NCBI RefSeq assembly: GCF_900112425.1
Contig: NZ_FOLP01000001.1
Location: 1,154,082 to 1,218,081 of the forward strand
Source of the DNA: Variovorax sp. OK212
GTDB taxonomy: Bacteria; Pseudomonadota; Gammaproteobacteria; Burkholderiales; Burkholderiaceae_C
Direction: 5' to 3'
DNA: 64,000 nucleotides
How positions within the stretch are numbered: position 1 is the first letter of the stretch; every line of letters starts with the position of its first letter. Below the pieces are notes generated by a model. That model did no database searches. It was given only the letters and a program-made list of their open reading frames with translations, and was not told the origin of the DNA. A program made the translations under genes and the position numbers. Positions 37,103-47,317 of the stretch are shown here, piece after piece.

Positions 37103-39151
37103 TCAAGCGGGCTTGAACGGCTGAATTTCTTGCCACCAGTCCAACACCTGGTCGATCGATTGCTCGATGGAAAGCTGGGAGTTGTCGAGGTGGCGAGCGT
37201 CCTGCGCCGGCTTCAGAGGGGCGACGCTGCGGGAAGAGTCCCGGGCGTCACGTGCTTCCAAGTCGGAGCGAAGACTGTCGAGTGTAGTCGAAATACCCTT
37301 TGAAATCAACTGCTTATGGCGCCGTTCGGCACGCTGCGCGGCGCTGGCCGTAAGGAACACCTTGAGGGTCGCGTCGGGGAAGATCACGGTGCCCATGTCG
37401 CGCCCGTCGGCCACCAGGCCGGGCAGCTCACGGAAGCGCTGCTGGAGTGCCAGGAGGGCCGCGCGCACGGCCGGCAGCGTGGAGACACGGGAGGCGTCCA
37501 TGCCGGCGGCTTCGGTGCGGATGTCCTCGCTGACGTCCTCGCCGGCCAGCAGCACCTTGCCCTCGGTGAACTGCAGGGGCAGGGCGGCCGCCATGGCGGC
37601 GATCTGCGCTTCGTGCTGGGTTTCGGCCGTCAAGCCGGCGCGTCGCATGGCCAGGCCGGTCACGCGGTACAGCGAGCCCGAGTCGAGGTAGTGGTAGCCC
37701 AGCAGCCGCGCCACTTCTGCGGCCAGCGTGCCCTTGCCGGAGGCGGTCGGCCCGTCGATGCAGATCACCGGCACCTCGGCGGCCTCGGCCACCGAGAACA
37801 GGGTTTCGAAGTAGTCGGGGAAGGTCTTGGCGACGCAGTGCGGATCGAGCATGCGCACCGGCACGCCGGCCGGATTGAACGCCGCCAGCGAGAAGCACAT
37901 GGCCACGCGGTGGTCGTCGTAGGTGCGGATGCTGGCCGGGCGCCAGCCGGCCTGCGCCAGCGGGTGCACGCGGATGAAGTCGGGCCCGGCCTCGACGGCG
38001 GCGCCGAGCTTGCGCAGCTCGTTGGCCATGGCGTCGATGCGGTCGGTTTCCTTCACGCGCCAGCTCGCGATGTTGCGCAGCGTGGTCGGGCCGTCGGCAT
38101 AGAGCGCCATCACGGCCAGCGTCATGGCGGCGTCGGGGATGTGGTTCGCGTCGAGGTCGATGGCCTTCAGCGGCCAGGCGCCGCGGCGGATCTCGAGCCA
38201 GTTCGGGCCGCTGTCGACCAGCGCGCCCATCTGGCGGGCCGCGTCGATGAAGCGGATGTCGCCCTGGATCGAATCGGCGCCCACGCCTTCGATGCGGATG
38301 CCATTTTTGCCCAACACGCCCGTCGCTATTGCGCCCAGCGCTATGAAATAGCTAGCAGACGAGGCGTCGGCCTCGACGTGGATGTCGCCCGGTGAGCTGT
38401 AGCTGCTGCCGGCGGGAATGGTGAAGCGCTCCCAGCCGTCGCGCCGCACCTGGATGCCGAAGCGGGCCAGCAGGTTCAGCGTGATCTCGATGTAGGGCTT
38501 GGAGATCAGCTCGCCGACCACCTCGATCACGATGTCGCCGGCCGCCGCGAGCGGCAGCGCCAGCAGCAGGGCGGTGAGGAACTGGCTCGACACGTCGCCG
38601 CGCACGCGGATCGGGGTGTCGAGCATCAGCTCGCCGTGCGGCACGGGGTGGATGCGCAGCGGCGGGTAGCCGGGGTTGCCGAGGTAGTCGATGCGGCAGC
38701 CGAGCTGGGTGAGCGCGTCGACCAGGTCGCCGATCGGGCGCTCGTGCATGCGCGGCACGCCGCTGAGTTCGAACTCGCCGCCCAGCAGCGACAGCGCCGC
38801 CGTCAGCGGCCGCATGGCCGTGCCGGCATTGCCCAGGAACAGCGCAAGCAGCGCCCCGCCGGGCTTCAGCTGGCCGCCGAGACCGGTCACGCGCAGCGTG
38901 CTGCCGCCGGCCGCGTCGGTTGCATCGGTCGTGTCGGCCGCGTCGCGCACCACGCCGCAGCCGAGTGCGCGCAGGGCGTCGAGCATCACGCGGGTGTCGT
39001 CGGAGTCGAGCAGGTCGTGGATGGTGGTGGTGCCGCTGGCCAGCGCGGCGAGCAGCAGCACGCGGTTGGAGATGCTCTTGGAGCCCGGCAGCCGGACCGT
39101 GCCGGCAGCGCCCGCGAGGGGCGGGAGGTCGAGGAAGGCTGTCGAGAACAT
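37103..39151 (-). CDS. aroA-cmk: fused EPSP synthase and cytidylate kinase
   Basis: A 682-residue bifunctional protein. Residues 1 to about 450 are 3-phosphoshikimate 1-carboxyvinyltransferase ([73 protein letters not shown]), the sixth shikimate-pathway step. From about residue 457 a complete CMP/dCMP kinase follows ([21 protein letters not shown]-loop, [28 protein letters not shown]). aroA and cmk are adjacent separate genes in many proteobacteria; here no stop divides them. The LPGSKS site is of the glyphosate-sensitive class I type. Starts 2 nt after tyrA. Confidence 0.95.
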   Translation of the reverse strand: MFSTAFLDLPPLAGAAGTVRLPGSKSISNRVLLLAALASGTTTIHDLLDSDDTRVMLDALRALGCGVVRDAADTTDATDAAGGSTLRVTGLGGQLKPGGALLALFLGNAGTAMRPLTAALSLLGGEFELSGVPRMHERPIGDLVDALTQLGCRIDYLGNPGYPPLRIHPVPHGELMLDTPIRVRGDVSSQFLTALLLALPLAAAGDIVIEVVGELISKPYIEITLNLLARFGIQVRRDGWERFTIPAGSSYSSPGDIHVEADASSASYFIALGAIATGVLGKNGIRIEGVGADSIQGDIRFIDAARQMGALVDSGPNWLEIRRGAWPLKAIDLDANHIPDAAMTLAVMALYADGPTTLRNIASWRVKETDRIDAMANELRKLGAAVEAGPDFIRVHPLAQAGWRPASIRTYDDHRVAMCFSLAAFNPAGVPVRMLDPHCVAKTFPDYFETLFSVAEAAEVPVICIDGPTASGKGTLAAEVARLLGYHYLDSGSLYRVTGLAMRRAGLTAETQHEAQIAAMAAALPLQFTEGKVLLAGEDVSEDIRTEAAGMDASRVSTLPAVRAALLALQQRFRELPGLVADGRDMGTVIFPDATLKVFLTASAAQRAERRHKQLISKGISTTLDSLRSDLEARDARDSSRSVAPLKPAQDARHLDNSQLSIEQSIDQVLDWWQEIQPFKPA

Positions 39152-39152
39152 G

Positions 39153-40043
39153 TCAGGCGTCCTGCTGCTGCGACGAGGTGTCGGTGGCCGGCTTCCAGCG
39201 TGCACGCGTCTTGCTGGCGGCCGCGATCGACTGCTCGATGGCCTGCATGTCGCCCGCCTTCATGAGTGCCTCGAAGTCGTCCAGCGCCTTGCGAAAGGCC
39301 TGCGACTGTTGCAGCACCTGCTCGCGGTTGGCCATCAGCACGTCGCGCCACATGACCGGGTCGCTCGCGGCAATGCGCGAGAAGTCGCGAAAGCCGGGGC
39401 CGCCGAGGCTCAGGAAACGCTCGCCCAGCGGTTGCGCAGCCAGGCCGTTGATGTACGCGAAGGCCAGCAGGTGCGGCAGGTGGCTCACGGCGGCGAAGGC
39501 GCCGTCGTGCTCCTCGTGCGTCATGGTGATCACGTTGGCGCCGATACCGCTCCACACCTGCGAGGCGCGCTGCACGTTGGAGCGCAGCGTGGTCTTGACC
39601 GGCGTCAGCACGACCTGGCGGCCGGTGAAGAGAGACGCTTCGGCGTGCTCGATGCCCGACAGCTCCTTACCGGCGATCGGATGCGCTGGAACGAAGCTGG
39701 AGAACTGCTTTTGCAGCCCGTTGCGCGCCGCCTCGATCACGTCGCCCTTGGTCGACCCGACGTCCATCACCAGCGTGTCGGCCGAGATGCCGTGGCGGAT
39801 GGCCTTGAAAGTGGCTTCCGATGCGGCCACCGGCACCGCCAGCAGCACGATGTCGGCGCCCGACACCGCCAGCAGCGCGGAAGGCGCGGCCACGTCGATC
39901 ACGCCGAGCTGGCGCGCCCGTTCGGTGGTGGAGGGCGACTTGCTGTAGCCCACCACGCGTTTCACCAGCTTGGCGCGCTTGAGCGCGAGCGCGAAGGAGC
40001 CGCCCATCAGGCCGCAGCCGATCAGTCCCAGTTGTTCGAACAT
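39153..40043 (-). CDS. tyrA: prephenate dehydrogenase
   Basis: A 296-residue monofunctional TyrA: N-terminal Rossmann domain with [38 protein letters not shown] and the active-site [16 protein letters not shown]; the rest is the helical dimer domain. It oxidises prephenate (or arogenate) to the tyrosine precursor. It lies 19 nt after pheA and directly before aroA-cmk in an aromatic amino acid block. Confidence 0.93.
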   Translation of the reverse strand: MFEQLGLIGCGLMGGSFALALKRAKLVKRVVGYSKSPSTTERARQLGVIDVAAPSALLAVSGADIVLLAVPVAASEATFKAIRHGISADTLVMDVGSTKGDVIEAARNGLQKQFSSFVPAHPIAGKELSGIEHAEASLFTGRQVVLTPVKTTLRSNVQRASQVWSGIGANVITMTHEEHDGAFAAVSHLPHLLAFAYINGLAAQPLGERFLSLGGPGFRDFSRIAASDPVMWRDVLMANREQVLQQSQAFRKALDDFEALMKAGDMQAIEQSIAAASKTRARWKPATDTSSQQQDA

Positions 40044-40062
40044 GCTTCTGCTTGCCTGCCGC

Positions 40063-41187
40063 TCAGGCCTTGACGGGGTAGGCGCCGAGCACCTTGTAGA
40101 ACGCGCAGAGACCGCGCAGCTCGGCCAGCGCCGCGGCCACGTTGGGCTGCGAGGGGTGGCCGTCGAGGTCGATGTAGAAGTAGTACTCCCACTGGCCGGT
40201 GCGCGCGGGACGCGACTCGAAGCGCGTCATCGACACGTTGTTGGCCTTCAGCGGCACCAGCAGGTCGTGCACGGCGCCGGGGCGGTTCGGCACCGAGACG
40301 ATCAGGCTCGTGCAGTCGCGGCCCGAGGCCGGCGGCATGGCCAGCGTCTGCGGCAGGCAGATCACCGAGAAGCGGGTGCGGTTGTACGAGTCGTCCTGGA
40401 TGGCATGCGCCACGATGTGCAGGCCGAAGCGGGTGGCGGCGCGTTCGCCGGCCAGCGCGGCCCAGGCCGGGTTGGTGGCCGCGAGGCGGGCGCCTTCGGC
40501 GTTGCTCGACACGGCGCGCCGCTCGGCGTTGGGCAGGTGCTTGGACAGCCAGGTCTGGCACTGGGCCAGCGCCTGCGGATGGGCCAGCACGGCCTCGACG
40601 CCTTCGAGCGAGTTGCTGCTGCGCAGCAGGTGGTGGCGAACCAGCAGGCTGACTTCGCCGACGACATGGGTGGGGGAGTGCAGGAACAGGTCGAGCGAGC
40701 GCGTCACCACGCCTTCGGTCGAGTTCTCGACGCCGACCACGCCGTACTGGGCGCTGCCCGCGGCGGTGGCGTGGAACACCTCGTCGAAGCTGGCGCAGTA
40801 GATCAGGTCGGCGGCGCCGCCGAAGTACTCGATGGCGGCCTGTTCGCAGAAGGTGCCTTCGGGGCCGAGCACGGCCACGCGTTGCGGCGACTCGAGCGCC
40901 AGGCAGGCCGACATGATCTCGCGCCAGATGGCCGCGACATGGAGGTCCTTGAGCGGACCGCCATTGCTCTTCTGCATCTTGTCGATGACCTGCGCCACGC
41001 GATCGGGGCGGAAGAACGGCGTGCCCTCGCGCTTCTTCACCTCGCCCACCAGTTCGGCCACATGGGCCCGCTCGTTGAGCAGGCTCAGCAGTCGCTGGTC
41101 GAGCGAGTCGATCTGCACGCGCAGATCGGACAGGCTTTCGGATTTATCGGAAGGAGAAGAGGGTGGTGTGGGTGCGGAATCGGTCAT
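40063..41187 (-). CDS. pheA: bifunctional chorismate mutase/prephenate dehydratase (P-protein)
   Basis: A 374-residue protein: AroQ-type chorismate mutase (about residues 20-105, DLRVQIDSLDQRLLSLLNER), prephenate dehydratase (about 105-285, VAVLGPEGTFCEQAAIEYFG and the NRTRFSVI motif) and a C-terminal ACT domain with ESRPARTGQWEYYFY, the phenylalanine-binding motif, so feedback inhibition is expected. ATG 41187 is preferred over an upstream ATG at 41199. It converts chorismate to phenylpyruvate. Lies 30 nt after serC. Confidence 0.95.
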   Translation of the reverse strand: MTDSAPTPPSSPSDKSESLSDLRVQIDSLDQRLLSLLNERAHVAELVGEVKKREGTPFFRPDRVAQVIDKMQKSNGGPLKDLHVAAIWREIMSACLALESPQRVAVLGPEGTFCEQAAIEYFGGAADLIYCASFDEVFHATAAGSAQYGVVGVENSTEGVVTRSLDLFLHSPTHVVGEVSLLVRHHLLRSSNSLEGVEAVLAHPQALAQCQTWLSKHLPNAERRAVSSNAEGARLAATNPAWAALAGERAATRFGLHIVAHAIQDDSYNRTRFSVICLPQTLAMPPASGRDCTSLIVSVPNRPGAVHDLLVPLKANNVSMTRFESRPARTGQWEYYFYIDLDGHPSQPNVAAALAELRGLCAFYKVLGAYPVKA

Positions 41188-41217
41188 CGGTGCGAGCAAC
41201 TGAGCGGGGGCGCGCGA

Positions 41218-42351
41218 CTAGGCGTGCGATCGCTCGAATTCTCGCATGTAGCCCACAAGGGCCTGCACCCCTTCCAGCGGCATGGCGTTGTAAATGCTGG
41301 CGCGCATGCCGCCGACCGACTTGTGGCCCTTGAGCTGGAGCAGCTCCGCCTTGCGTGCGCCCGCCAGGAAGGCCTCGTTGCGGCCCTCGTCGGCCAGGAA
41401 GAACGGCACGTTCATGCGCGAACGGCAGCTCGCATCGATGCGGTTGGCGTAGAAGTCGGAACCGTCGATGAAGTCGTACAGCAGCTTCGCCTTGGCGATG
41501 TTGCGCTGCTCCATGGCGGCCACGCCGGTGAACTCGCCTTCCTTTTGCTGCAACAGCCACTGGAAGGTGAGTCCGGCCATGTAGATGCCCCAGGTCGGCG
41601 GGGTGTTGTACATGGAGTTGTTGTCGGCCACGGTCTTGTAGTTGAACGCGCTCGGGCAAATTTCGAGTGCGCGTCCCAGCAGGTCGTCGCGCACGACCAC
41701 GATGGTCAGGCCGGCGGGGCCGAGGTTCTTCTGGGCGCCGCCGAAGGCCAGGCCCACGCGCGACCAGTCGACGCTGCGCGAGGCGACGTGCGACGAGAAA
41801 TCGATGACCAGCGGCGCGTCGCTTCCGAGCGCGGCCAGGTCGGGCAGTTGCTGGAACTCGATGCCGTTGATGGTCTCGTTGGTGCACACGTGCACGTACG
41901 AGGCATCCTTGGCGAGTTGCCAGGTCGAGGGATCGGGAAGCTTGGTGTGCTGGTCGTCGGCATTGCTCGCGGCCACGCGCGCCGTGCAATAGCGCTGCGC
42001 TTCCTTGTACGACTTGATGCTCCAGCTGCCGGTGATGACGAAGTCGGCGGCGGTGCCGCGCGACAGGTTCAACGGCACGATGGCGTTTTCGCCCAGTCCG
42101 CCACCCTGCATGAACAGGATGTGAAAGTTCGAAGGGATGGCCAGCAGCGCGCGGATGTCGGCTTCGGCCTGGGTGCAGATCGCACCGAACTCCTTGCCGC
42201 GATGGCTCATTTCCATCACGCTCATGCCGCTGCCCTGCCAGTCGAGCATGTCGGCGGCGGCGCGTTGCAGCACCGCTTCCGGCATGGCAGCCGGACCGGC
42301 CGAGAAGTTGTAGGGGCGCTTGCCGGCCGGCGTCTGCTGCTGCTGGGTCAC
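41218..42351 (-). CDS. serC: phosphoserine aminotransferase
   Basis: A 377-residue PLP enzyme of serine and pyridoxine biosynthesis: [52 protein letters not shown] and the cofactor lysine in [13 protein letters not shown]. No ATG suits the start. A GTG at 42351, 8 nt after the stop of the DUF2059 gene and with AAGAAG upstream, gives the usual short N-terminus; the frame also extends to an in-frame start at 42432 inside the previous gene. serC-pheA-tyrA-aroA order is classical. Confidence 0.93.
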   Translation of the reverse strand: MTQQQQTPAGKRPYNFSAGPAAMPEAVLQRAAADMLDWQGSGMSVMEMSHRGKEFGAICTQAEADIRALLAIPSNFHILFMQGGGLGENAIVPLNLSRGTAADFVITGSWSIKSYKEAQRYCTARVAASNADDQHTKLPDPSTWQLAKDASYVHVCTNETINGIEFQQLPDLAALGSDAPLVIDFSSHVASRSVDWSRVGLAFGGAQKNLGPAGLTIVVVRDDLLGRALEICPSAFNYKTVADNNSMYNTPPTWGIYMAGLTFQWLLQQKEGEFTGVAAMEQRNIAKAKLLYDFIDGSDFYANRIDASCRSRMNVPFFLADEGRNEAFLAGARKAELLQLKGHKSVGGMRASIYNAMPLEGVQALVGYMREFERSHA

Positions 42352-42358
42352 GTTGGTC

Positions 42359-42934
42359 TTACTTCTTGGCTGGTGCCTTGGCGGGAGCCTTGGCTGCGGG
42401 GGCTTCGGTGGGGGCGCCGAGTGCCTTGGCAACGTTCTCGTCGAGTGCGCGCATCTTGGGTTCGATGCTGGCGCGCGTGTCGGACACGAGCTTTTCCGTC
42501 AGTGCGGTCTGCATCTTCGGGTTCAGGTCCTGGTACTTCTTGCTCAGGGGCGAGTTGATCCAGGCCAGCAGTTGCTTGAGCTCGTCTTCGCTGAAGTTCT
42601 GCTCGAGCAGCGGGGTCAGTGCGCCGGGAGCCAGTTGAATGGCCTTGTCGCGAACGATCGGGTAGGCGTCGTCGAAGTACTTCTTCAGCTCTGCGTCGGC
42701 AGCCTTGGCGGCCGATTCACGCTTGGCTTCGGGCACTTGCGTCTGCAGGTACTGCGAACCCGCCTGTGCGATCGGAGCGCTCGACTGCTCGACCAGGCCG
42801 CGCGCCAGCGATTCGATGCCGGGGCGTTGGATGTCGATGAACTGCTTGATGAGCGCGGCCTTGTCCTGGGCCATTGCGGCCATGGAACTGCCAGCCAGGG
42901 CGACCGTCAGAAGTGCGAGTTTGATTTTTTTCAC
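42359..42934 (-). CDS. DUF2059 exported protein
   Basis: A 191-residue protein with signal peptide [20 protein letters not shown] and a helical DUF2059 domain ([34 protein letters not shown]). The C-terminus is an Ala/Lys/Pro repeat ([14 protein letters not shown]) likely to bind nucleic acid or the envelope. The start is GTG 42934 and overlaps the gyrA stop in GTGA, with GGAG upstream. Function unknown; the gene sits between gyrA and serC. Confidence 0.85.
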   Translation of the reverse strand: MKKIKLALLTVALAGSSMAAMAQDKAALIKQFIDIQRPGIESLARGLVEQSSAPIAQAGSQYLQTQVPEAKRESAAKAADAELKKYFDDAYPIVRDKAIQLAPGALTPLLEQNFSEDELKQLLAWINSPLSKKYQDLNPKMQTALTEKLVSDTRASIEPKMRALDENVAKALGAPTEAPAAKAPAKAPAKK

Positions 42935-45576
42935 TGAGGATTCTCCGTTGAAGATGAGGATGCATCGTCCGCGTCCGGCTCAGATTCGCCGTTGGCGTCA
43001 TTTTCGACAATGCGTTGAAGACCGCTGAGTTTGGCGCCTTCGTCGAGACCGATGAGCGTAACGCCTTGCGTTGCGCGACCCAGTTCGCGAATCTCGGCAA
43101 CCCGGGTGCGCACGAGCACACCCTTGTCGGTGATGAGCATGATCTCATCATCGGCATGAACGAGAGTGGCAGCCACGACCTTGCCGTTGCGCTCACTCTG
43201 TTGAATCGCAATCATGCCCTTGGTTCCGCGGCCGTGACGCGTGTATTCGGTAATGCTTGTGCGCTTTCCGTAACCGTTTTCCGTGGCGGTGAGCACGCTT
43301 TGCAGCTCGTCCTCGGCCACCAGCATGGCGATCACGCCCTGTCCCGGATCCAGCGACATGCCGCGCACGCCGCGTGCATTGCGCCCCAGCGGACGGACGT
43401 CTTCCTCGTCGAAGCGCACGGCCTTGCCGCCGTCGCTGAAGAGCATCACGTCGTGCTTGCCGTCGGTCAGCGCGGCACCGATCAGGTAGTCGCCCTCGTC
43501 GAGGTTCACCGCAATGATGCCACCCTTGCGCGGGTTGCTGAACTCGTCGAGCGCGGTCTTCTTGACGGTGCCCATCGAGGTCGCCATGAACACGTACTGG
43601 TCAGCCGGGAAGACGCGCTTTTCGCCGGTCAGCGCCAGCACGACGTTGATCTTCTCGCCTTCCTGCAGCGGGAACATGTTCACGATGGGGCGGCCGCGCG
43701 AACCGCGCGAGCCCGCCGGCACTTCCCACACCTTGAGCCAGTAGAGCCGGCCGCGGTTGGAGAAGCACAGGATGTAGTCGTGCGTGTTGGCAATGAAGAG
43801 CTGGTCGATCCAGTCGTCTTCCTTGGTGGCGGTGGCCTGCTTGCCGCGGCCGCCGCGCTTCTGCGCGCGGTACTCGCCCAGCGGCTGGCTCTTGATGTAG
43901 CCGCTGTGCGAGAGCGTCACCACCATGTCGGTCGGGGTGATCAGGTCTTCGGTGGAGAGGTCGTAGGCGCTGTGCTCCACCTGGCTGCGGCGCGCGCCCA
44001 CCTTCGACTGGCCGAACTCCTGCTTGATGGTGCCGAGCTCGTCGCCAATGATGGTCGAGACGCGCTCGGGCTTGGCCAGGATGTCGAGCAGGTCGTCGAT
44101 CTCGGCCATGACGTCCTTGTACTCGGCGACGATCTTGTCCTGCTCGAGGCCGGTGAGGCGCTGCAGACGCATCTGCAGGATTTCCTGGGCTTGCGTTTCC
44201 GACAGGCGATAGAGGCCGTCGCCGCCCATGCCGTATTCGCGCTCGAGGCCTTCGGGACGGTAGTCGTCCGCGTTGATCACGCCGCCGTCGGCGCGCGAGC
44301 GTGTGAGCATTTCGCGCACCAGCTTGCTGTCCCAGCTGCGCGTCATGAGCTCGGCCTTGGCCACGGGCGGCGTGGGCGACTCGCGGATGATGCGGATGAA
44401 CTCGTCGATGTTGGCCAGCGCCACCGCCAGGCCTTCGAGCACGTGGCCGCGTTCGCGGGCCTTGCGCAGCGTGAAGACGGTGCGGCGCGTGACCACTTCG
44501 CGGCGGTGCTGCAGGAAGACCTGGATCAGGTCCTTCAGGTTGCACAGCTTGGGCTGGCCGTCGACCAGCGCCACCATGTTGATGCCGAAGGTGTCCTGCA
44601 GCTGCGTCTGCTTGTACAGGTTGTTGAGCACCACCTCGGGCACTTCGCCGCGCTTGAGCTCGATCACCAGGCGCATGCCCGACTTGTCGGACTCGTCCTG
44701 GATGTGGCTGATGCCTTCGATCTTCTTCTCGTGCACCAGCTCGGCCATGCGCTCCTGCAGCGTCTTCTTGTTGACCTGGTAGGGGAGCTCGTCGACGATG
44801 ATCGCCTGGCGCTGGCCGCGGTCGATGTCCTCGAAGTGGCACTTGGCGCGCATCACGACCTTGCCGCGGCCGGTGCGGTAGCCGTCCTTCACGCCGTTGA
44901 TGCCATAGATGATGCCGGCGGTGGGGAAGTCGGGCGCGGGCACGATTTCCATCAGCTCGTCGATGCTGGCTTCGGGGTTGCGCAGCAGGTGGAGGCAGGC
45001 GTCCACCACTTCATTGAGGTTGTGCGGCGGAATATTGGTGGCCATGCCGACCGCAATACCGCCGGAGCCATTGACCAGCAAATTCGGCAGCTGGCTCGGC
45101 AGCACCTTGGGCTCTTTTTCGGAGCCGTCGTAATTGTCCTGAAAGTCGACAGTTTCCTTGTCGATATCGGCCAGCATTTCGTGCGCGATTTTCGCCAGCC
45201 GGATTTCCGTATAACGCATTGCGGCCGCGTTGTCTCCATCGACCGACCCGAAGTTGCCCTGGCCGTCCACCAGCATGTGGCGCATCGAGAAGTCCTGGGC
45301 CAGTCGCACGATGGTGTCGTAGACCGACTGGTCGCCGTGGGGGTGGTACTTACCGATGACGTCGCCGACGATACGGGCCGATTTCTTGTACGGCCGGTTC
45401 CAGTCGTTGTTGAGCTCGTGCATCGCGTAGAGCACGCGGCGGTGCACCGGCTTGAGGCCGTCACGGGCATCGGGAAGCGCTCGGCCCACGATCACGCTCA
45501 TCGCGTAATCGAGATAGCTGCTGCGCATTTCCTCTTCGAGACTGATGGGCAGGGTTTCTTTTGCGAAGGAGGTCAT
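42931..45576 (-). CDS. gyrA: DNA gyrase subunit A
   Basis: An 881-residue subunit: N-terminal breakage-reunion domain with catalytic Tyr122 in [11 protein letters not shown], the quinolone region [20 protein letters not shown], and a C-terminal beta-pinwheel with the GyrA box (QKRGGRGK). It introduces negative supercoils with GyrB. Residue 83, Ser in E. coli, is Gln here (G81 D82 Q83 S84). ATG 45576 is preceded by GGAG. It heads the minus-strand housekeeping block and is divergent from ompA. Confidence 0.97.
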   Translation of the reverse strand: MTSFAKETLPISLEEEMRSSYLDYAMSVIVGRALPDARDGLKPVHRRVLYAMHELNNDWNRPYKKSARIVGDVIGKYHPHGDQSVYDTIVRLAQDFSMRHMLVDGQGNFGSVDGDNAAAMRYTEIRLAKIAHEMLADIDKETVDFQDNYDGSEKEPKVLPSQLPNLLVNGSGGIAVGMATNIPPHNLNEVVDACLHLLRNPEASIDELMEIVPAPDFPTAGIIYGINGVKDGYRTGRGKVVMRAKCHFEDIDRGQRQAIIVDELPYQVNKKTLQERMAELVHEKKIEGISHIQDESDKSGMRLVIELKRGEVPEVVLNNLYKQTQLQDTFGINMVALVDGQPKLCNLKDLIQVFLQHRREVVTRRTVFTLRKARERGHVLEGLAVALANIDEFIRIIRESPTPPVAKAELMTRSWDSKLVREMLTRSRADGGVINADDYRPEGLEREYGMGGDGLYRLSETQAQEILQMRLQRLTGLEQDKIVAEYKDVMAEIDDLLDILAKPERVSTIIGDELGTIKQEFGQSKVGARRSQVEHSAYDLSTEDLITPTDMVVTLSHSGYIKSQPLGEYRAQKRGGRGKQATATKEDDWIDQLFIANTHDYILCFSNRGRLYWLKVWEVPAGSRGSRGRPIVNMFPLQEGEKINVVLALTGEKRVFPADQYVFMATSMGTVKKTALDEFSNPRKGGIIAVNLDEGDYLIGAALTDGKHDVMLFSDGGKAVRFDEEDVRPLGRNARGVRGMSLDPGQGVIAMLVAEDELQSVLTATENGYGKRTSITEYTRHGRGTKGMIAIQQSERNGKVVAATLVHADDEIMLITDKGVLVRTRVAEIRELGRATQGVTLIGLDEGAKLSGLQRIVENDANGESEPDADDASSSSTENPQ

Positions 45577-45800
45577 GAGCAAGGGGCTGGCGGCAGGAAC
45601 CCGAAATTTTACGCTGTGAGGGGTGTCGCACCGCCGCAACACAAGGCGCCTATTCCGCCTCCGTCCTACGTTTCCCGAGTGTCCAGCGGCCTGTTTGCCA
45701 AAGACCCTATGGCACAATCGCCTCAACGTTTTGGGTGGTGGTCACTTAAAGCGTCCTTGATTCGCAGCGCGGCTGCGGCTTTTTCCCCAAGAGGAGAACC
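45577..45800. promoter_or_regulatory. divergent gyrA/ompA promoter region
   Basis: 224 nt separating gyrA and ompA. It must hold both promoters, but no strong -35/-10 pair could be fixed by eye. The ompA ribosome binding site AGAGGAG lies directly before its ATG. The composition is less GC-rich than the flanking genes. Confidence 0.4.
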
Positions 45801-46451
45801 ATGAAGAAACTGAATAAAGTGGCGATGATGTTTGCAGTCGCTGCGCTCGCCACTGCCGCCGGCGCGCAGACCCGTGTCACCGCTGCGGACGGCGGTCCTA
45901 CGATCGACAACTGGCAAAACGGCACCGGCGAACTGGTCTGGAAGAACGGCACGAATGAACTGTGCTGGCGCGATGCCAACTGGACGCCTGCTACGGCTGC
46001 CGCTGGTTGCGACGGTGCTCTGGTTCCTGCTGCTCCGGCCGCTGTTGCTCCGACCCCTGGCGCTCCGGTTGCTCCGGCCGCACCGCAAGTCGCCGCCAAC
46101 AAGGTGACCTTCGCTGCTGACGCCTTCTTCGACTTCGACAAGTCGGTTCTGAAGCCTGAAGGTCGCGCCAAGCTGACCGATCTGGTCGAGAAGATCCGTG
46201 GTGTGAACCTCGAAGTCATCATCGCTGTGGGCCATACCGACTCGATCGGTACGGACGCCTACAACCAGCGTCTGTCGGTGCGTCGCGCCGAAGCCGTCAA
46301 GGCCTTCCTGGTCTCGAAGGGCATCGAACGCAACCGCGTCTACACCGAAGGCAAGGGCGAGAAGCAGCCAGTGGCTGACAACCGCACCAAGGAAGGCCGC
46401 GCCAAGAACCGTCGCGTGGAAATCGAAGTGGTTGGCACCCGCGCCAACTGA
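45801..46451 (+). CDS. ompA: OmpA-family outer-membrane/peptidoglycan-binding protein
   Basis: A 216-residue protein: signal peptide MKKLNKVAMMFAVAALATAA, a short N-terminal region with two Cys (NELCWRDANWTP...GC), an Ala/Pro linker and a C-terminal OmpA domain (FFDFDKSVLKPEGRAKLTDL, VGHTDSIGTDAYNQRLSVRR, NRRVEIEVVGT). The diaminopimelate-binding Asp and Arg (TDSIGTDAYNQRLSVRR) are present. There is no eight-stranded barrel, so it is a short OmpA that links the envelope to peptidoglycan. Codon choice (many CGT, GGT, GCT) points to high expression. Confidence 0.9.
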   Translation: MKKLNKVAMMFAVAALATAAGAQTRVTAADGGPTIDNWQNGTGELVWKNGTNELCWRDANWTPATAAAGCDGALVPAAPAAVAPTPGAPVAPAAPQVAANKVTFAADAFFDFDKSVLKPEGRAKLTDLVEKIRGVNLEVIIAVGHTDSIGTDAYNQRLSVRRAEAVKAFLVSKGIERNRVYTEGKGEKQPVADNRTKEGRAKNRRVEIEVVGTRAN

Positions 46452-46474
46452 TCGATCGATTCCATCGACCATGA

Positions 46475-46502
46475 AAACCCCGCTCAGGCGGGGTTTTTTT
46501 AT
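46475..46502 (+). terminator. intrinsic terminator after ompA
   Basis: Stem AACCCCGC/GCGGGGTT (46477-46484 and 46489-46496), loop TCAG, then a T7 run. Lies 24 nt after the ompA stop and separates it from ubiG. Confidence 0.92.
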
Positions 46503-46579
46503 GGCCGTCGAATTGGCGATTGGCCTTTGCCAAAGCCCATCCGGCGTTTATCGGACATTGCTCGTTTCATAATCTGTGC

Positions 46580-47317
46580 ATGACAGAAAACGTGAATGCC
46601 GATCCGGCCGAACTGGCCAAGTTTTCAGAACTCGCGCACCGCTGGTGGGATTTGGAGAGCGAATTCCGCCCGCTGCATGAAATCAATCCTTTGCGACTGG
46701 AATGGATTGACGGTATTGCGCCTATTTCGCAGCGCCGTGTGCTCGATATCGGCTGCGGTGGCGGCATCTTGGCCGATTCGATGGCGCGCAAGGGCGCCGA
46801 CGTGCTGGGCATCGACCTCGCCGGCAAGGCGCTCAAGGTCGCGCAGCTGCACGCGCTCGAGGCAGGTACGCGCGGCGTGAAGTACCAAGAGATCAGCGCC
46901 GAGGCGCTGGCCGCGGAGCAGCCGGGCAGTTTCGACGTGGTCACCTGCATGGAAATGCTGGAGCACGTGCCGCAGCCGGCCTCGGTCATCCAGGCCTGCG
47001 CCACGCTCGTGAAGCCTGGCGGCTGGGTGTTCTTCTCGACCATCAATCGCAGCCTGAAGTCCTTCATGCTGGCCATCGTGGGCGCCGAGTACGTGCTGGG
47101 CATGCTGCCGCGCGGCACGCATGAATATGCAAAGCTCATTCGCCCCAGCGAACTGGCCGGCTACTGCCGTGCTGCCAGCCTGGACCTGCGGCACACCCGC
47201 GGCATGGAGCACAACCCGTTGACCCGGCGGTACTGGCTCAGCGGCGATACCAGCGTCAACTACATGTTCGCCACGCAGAAGCCGGCGGAGCCAACAATGC
47301 AGGAATCGCAAGGATGA
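46580..47317 (+). CDS. ubiG: UbiG, ubiquinone O-methyltransferase
   Basis: A 245-residue class I SAM methyltransferase with the UbiG N-terminus DPAELAKFSELAHRWWDLES, SAM motif I VLDIGCGGGILADSMARKGA and TCMEMLEHVPQPASVIQA, and FFSTINRSLKSFML. It performs both O-methylations of ubiquinone synthesis. ATG 46580 is selected since the frame upstream is within the ompA terminator region. Its stop overlaps the gph start. Confidence 0.94.
   Translation: MTENVNADPAELAKFSELAHRWWDLESEFRPLHEINPLRLEWIDGIAPISQRRVLDIGCGGGILADSMARKGADVLGIDLAGKALKVAQLHALEAGTRGVKYQEISAEALAAEQPGSFDVVTCMEMLEHVPQPASVIQACATLVKPGGWVFFSTINRSLKSFMLAIVGAEYVLGMLPRGTHEYAKLIRPSELAGYCRAASLDLRHTRGMEHNPLTRRYWLSGDTSVNYMFATQKPAEPTMQESQG

Noticed and set aside
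45577..45800. Sigma-54 promoter before ompA (TGGCAC near 45711)
   Set aside because: The -12 TTGC element is missing at the needed spacing.
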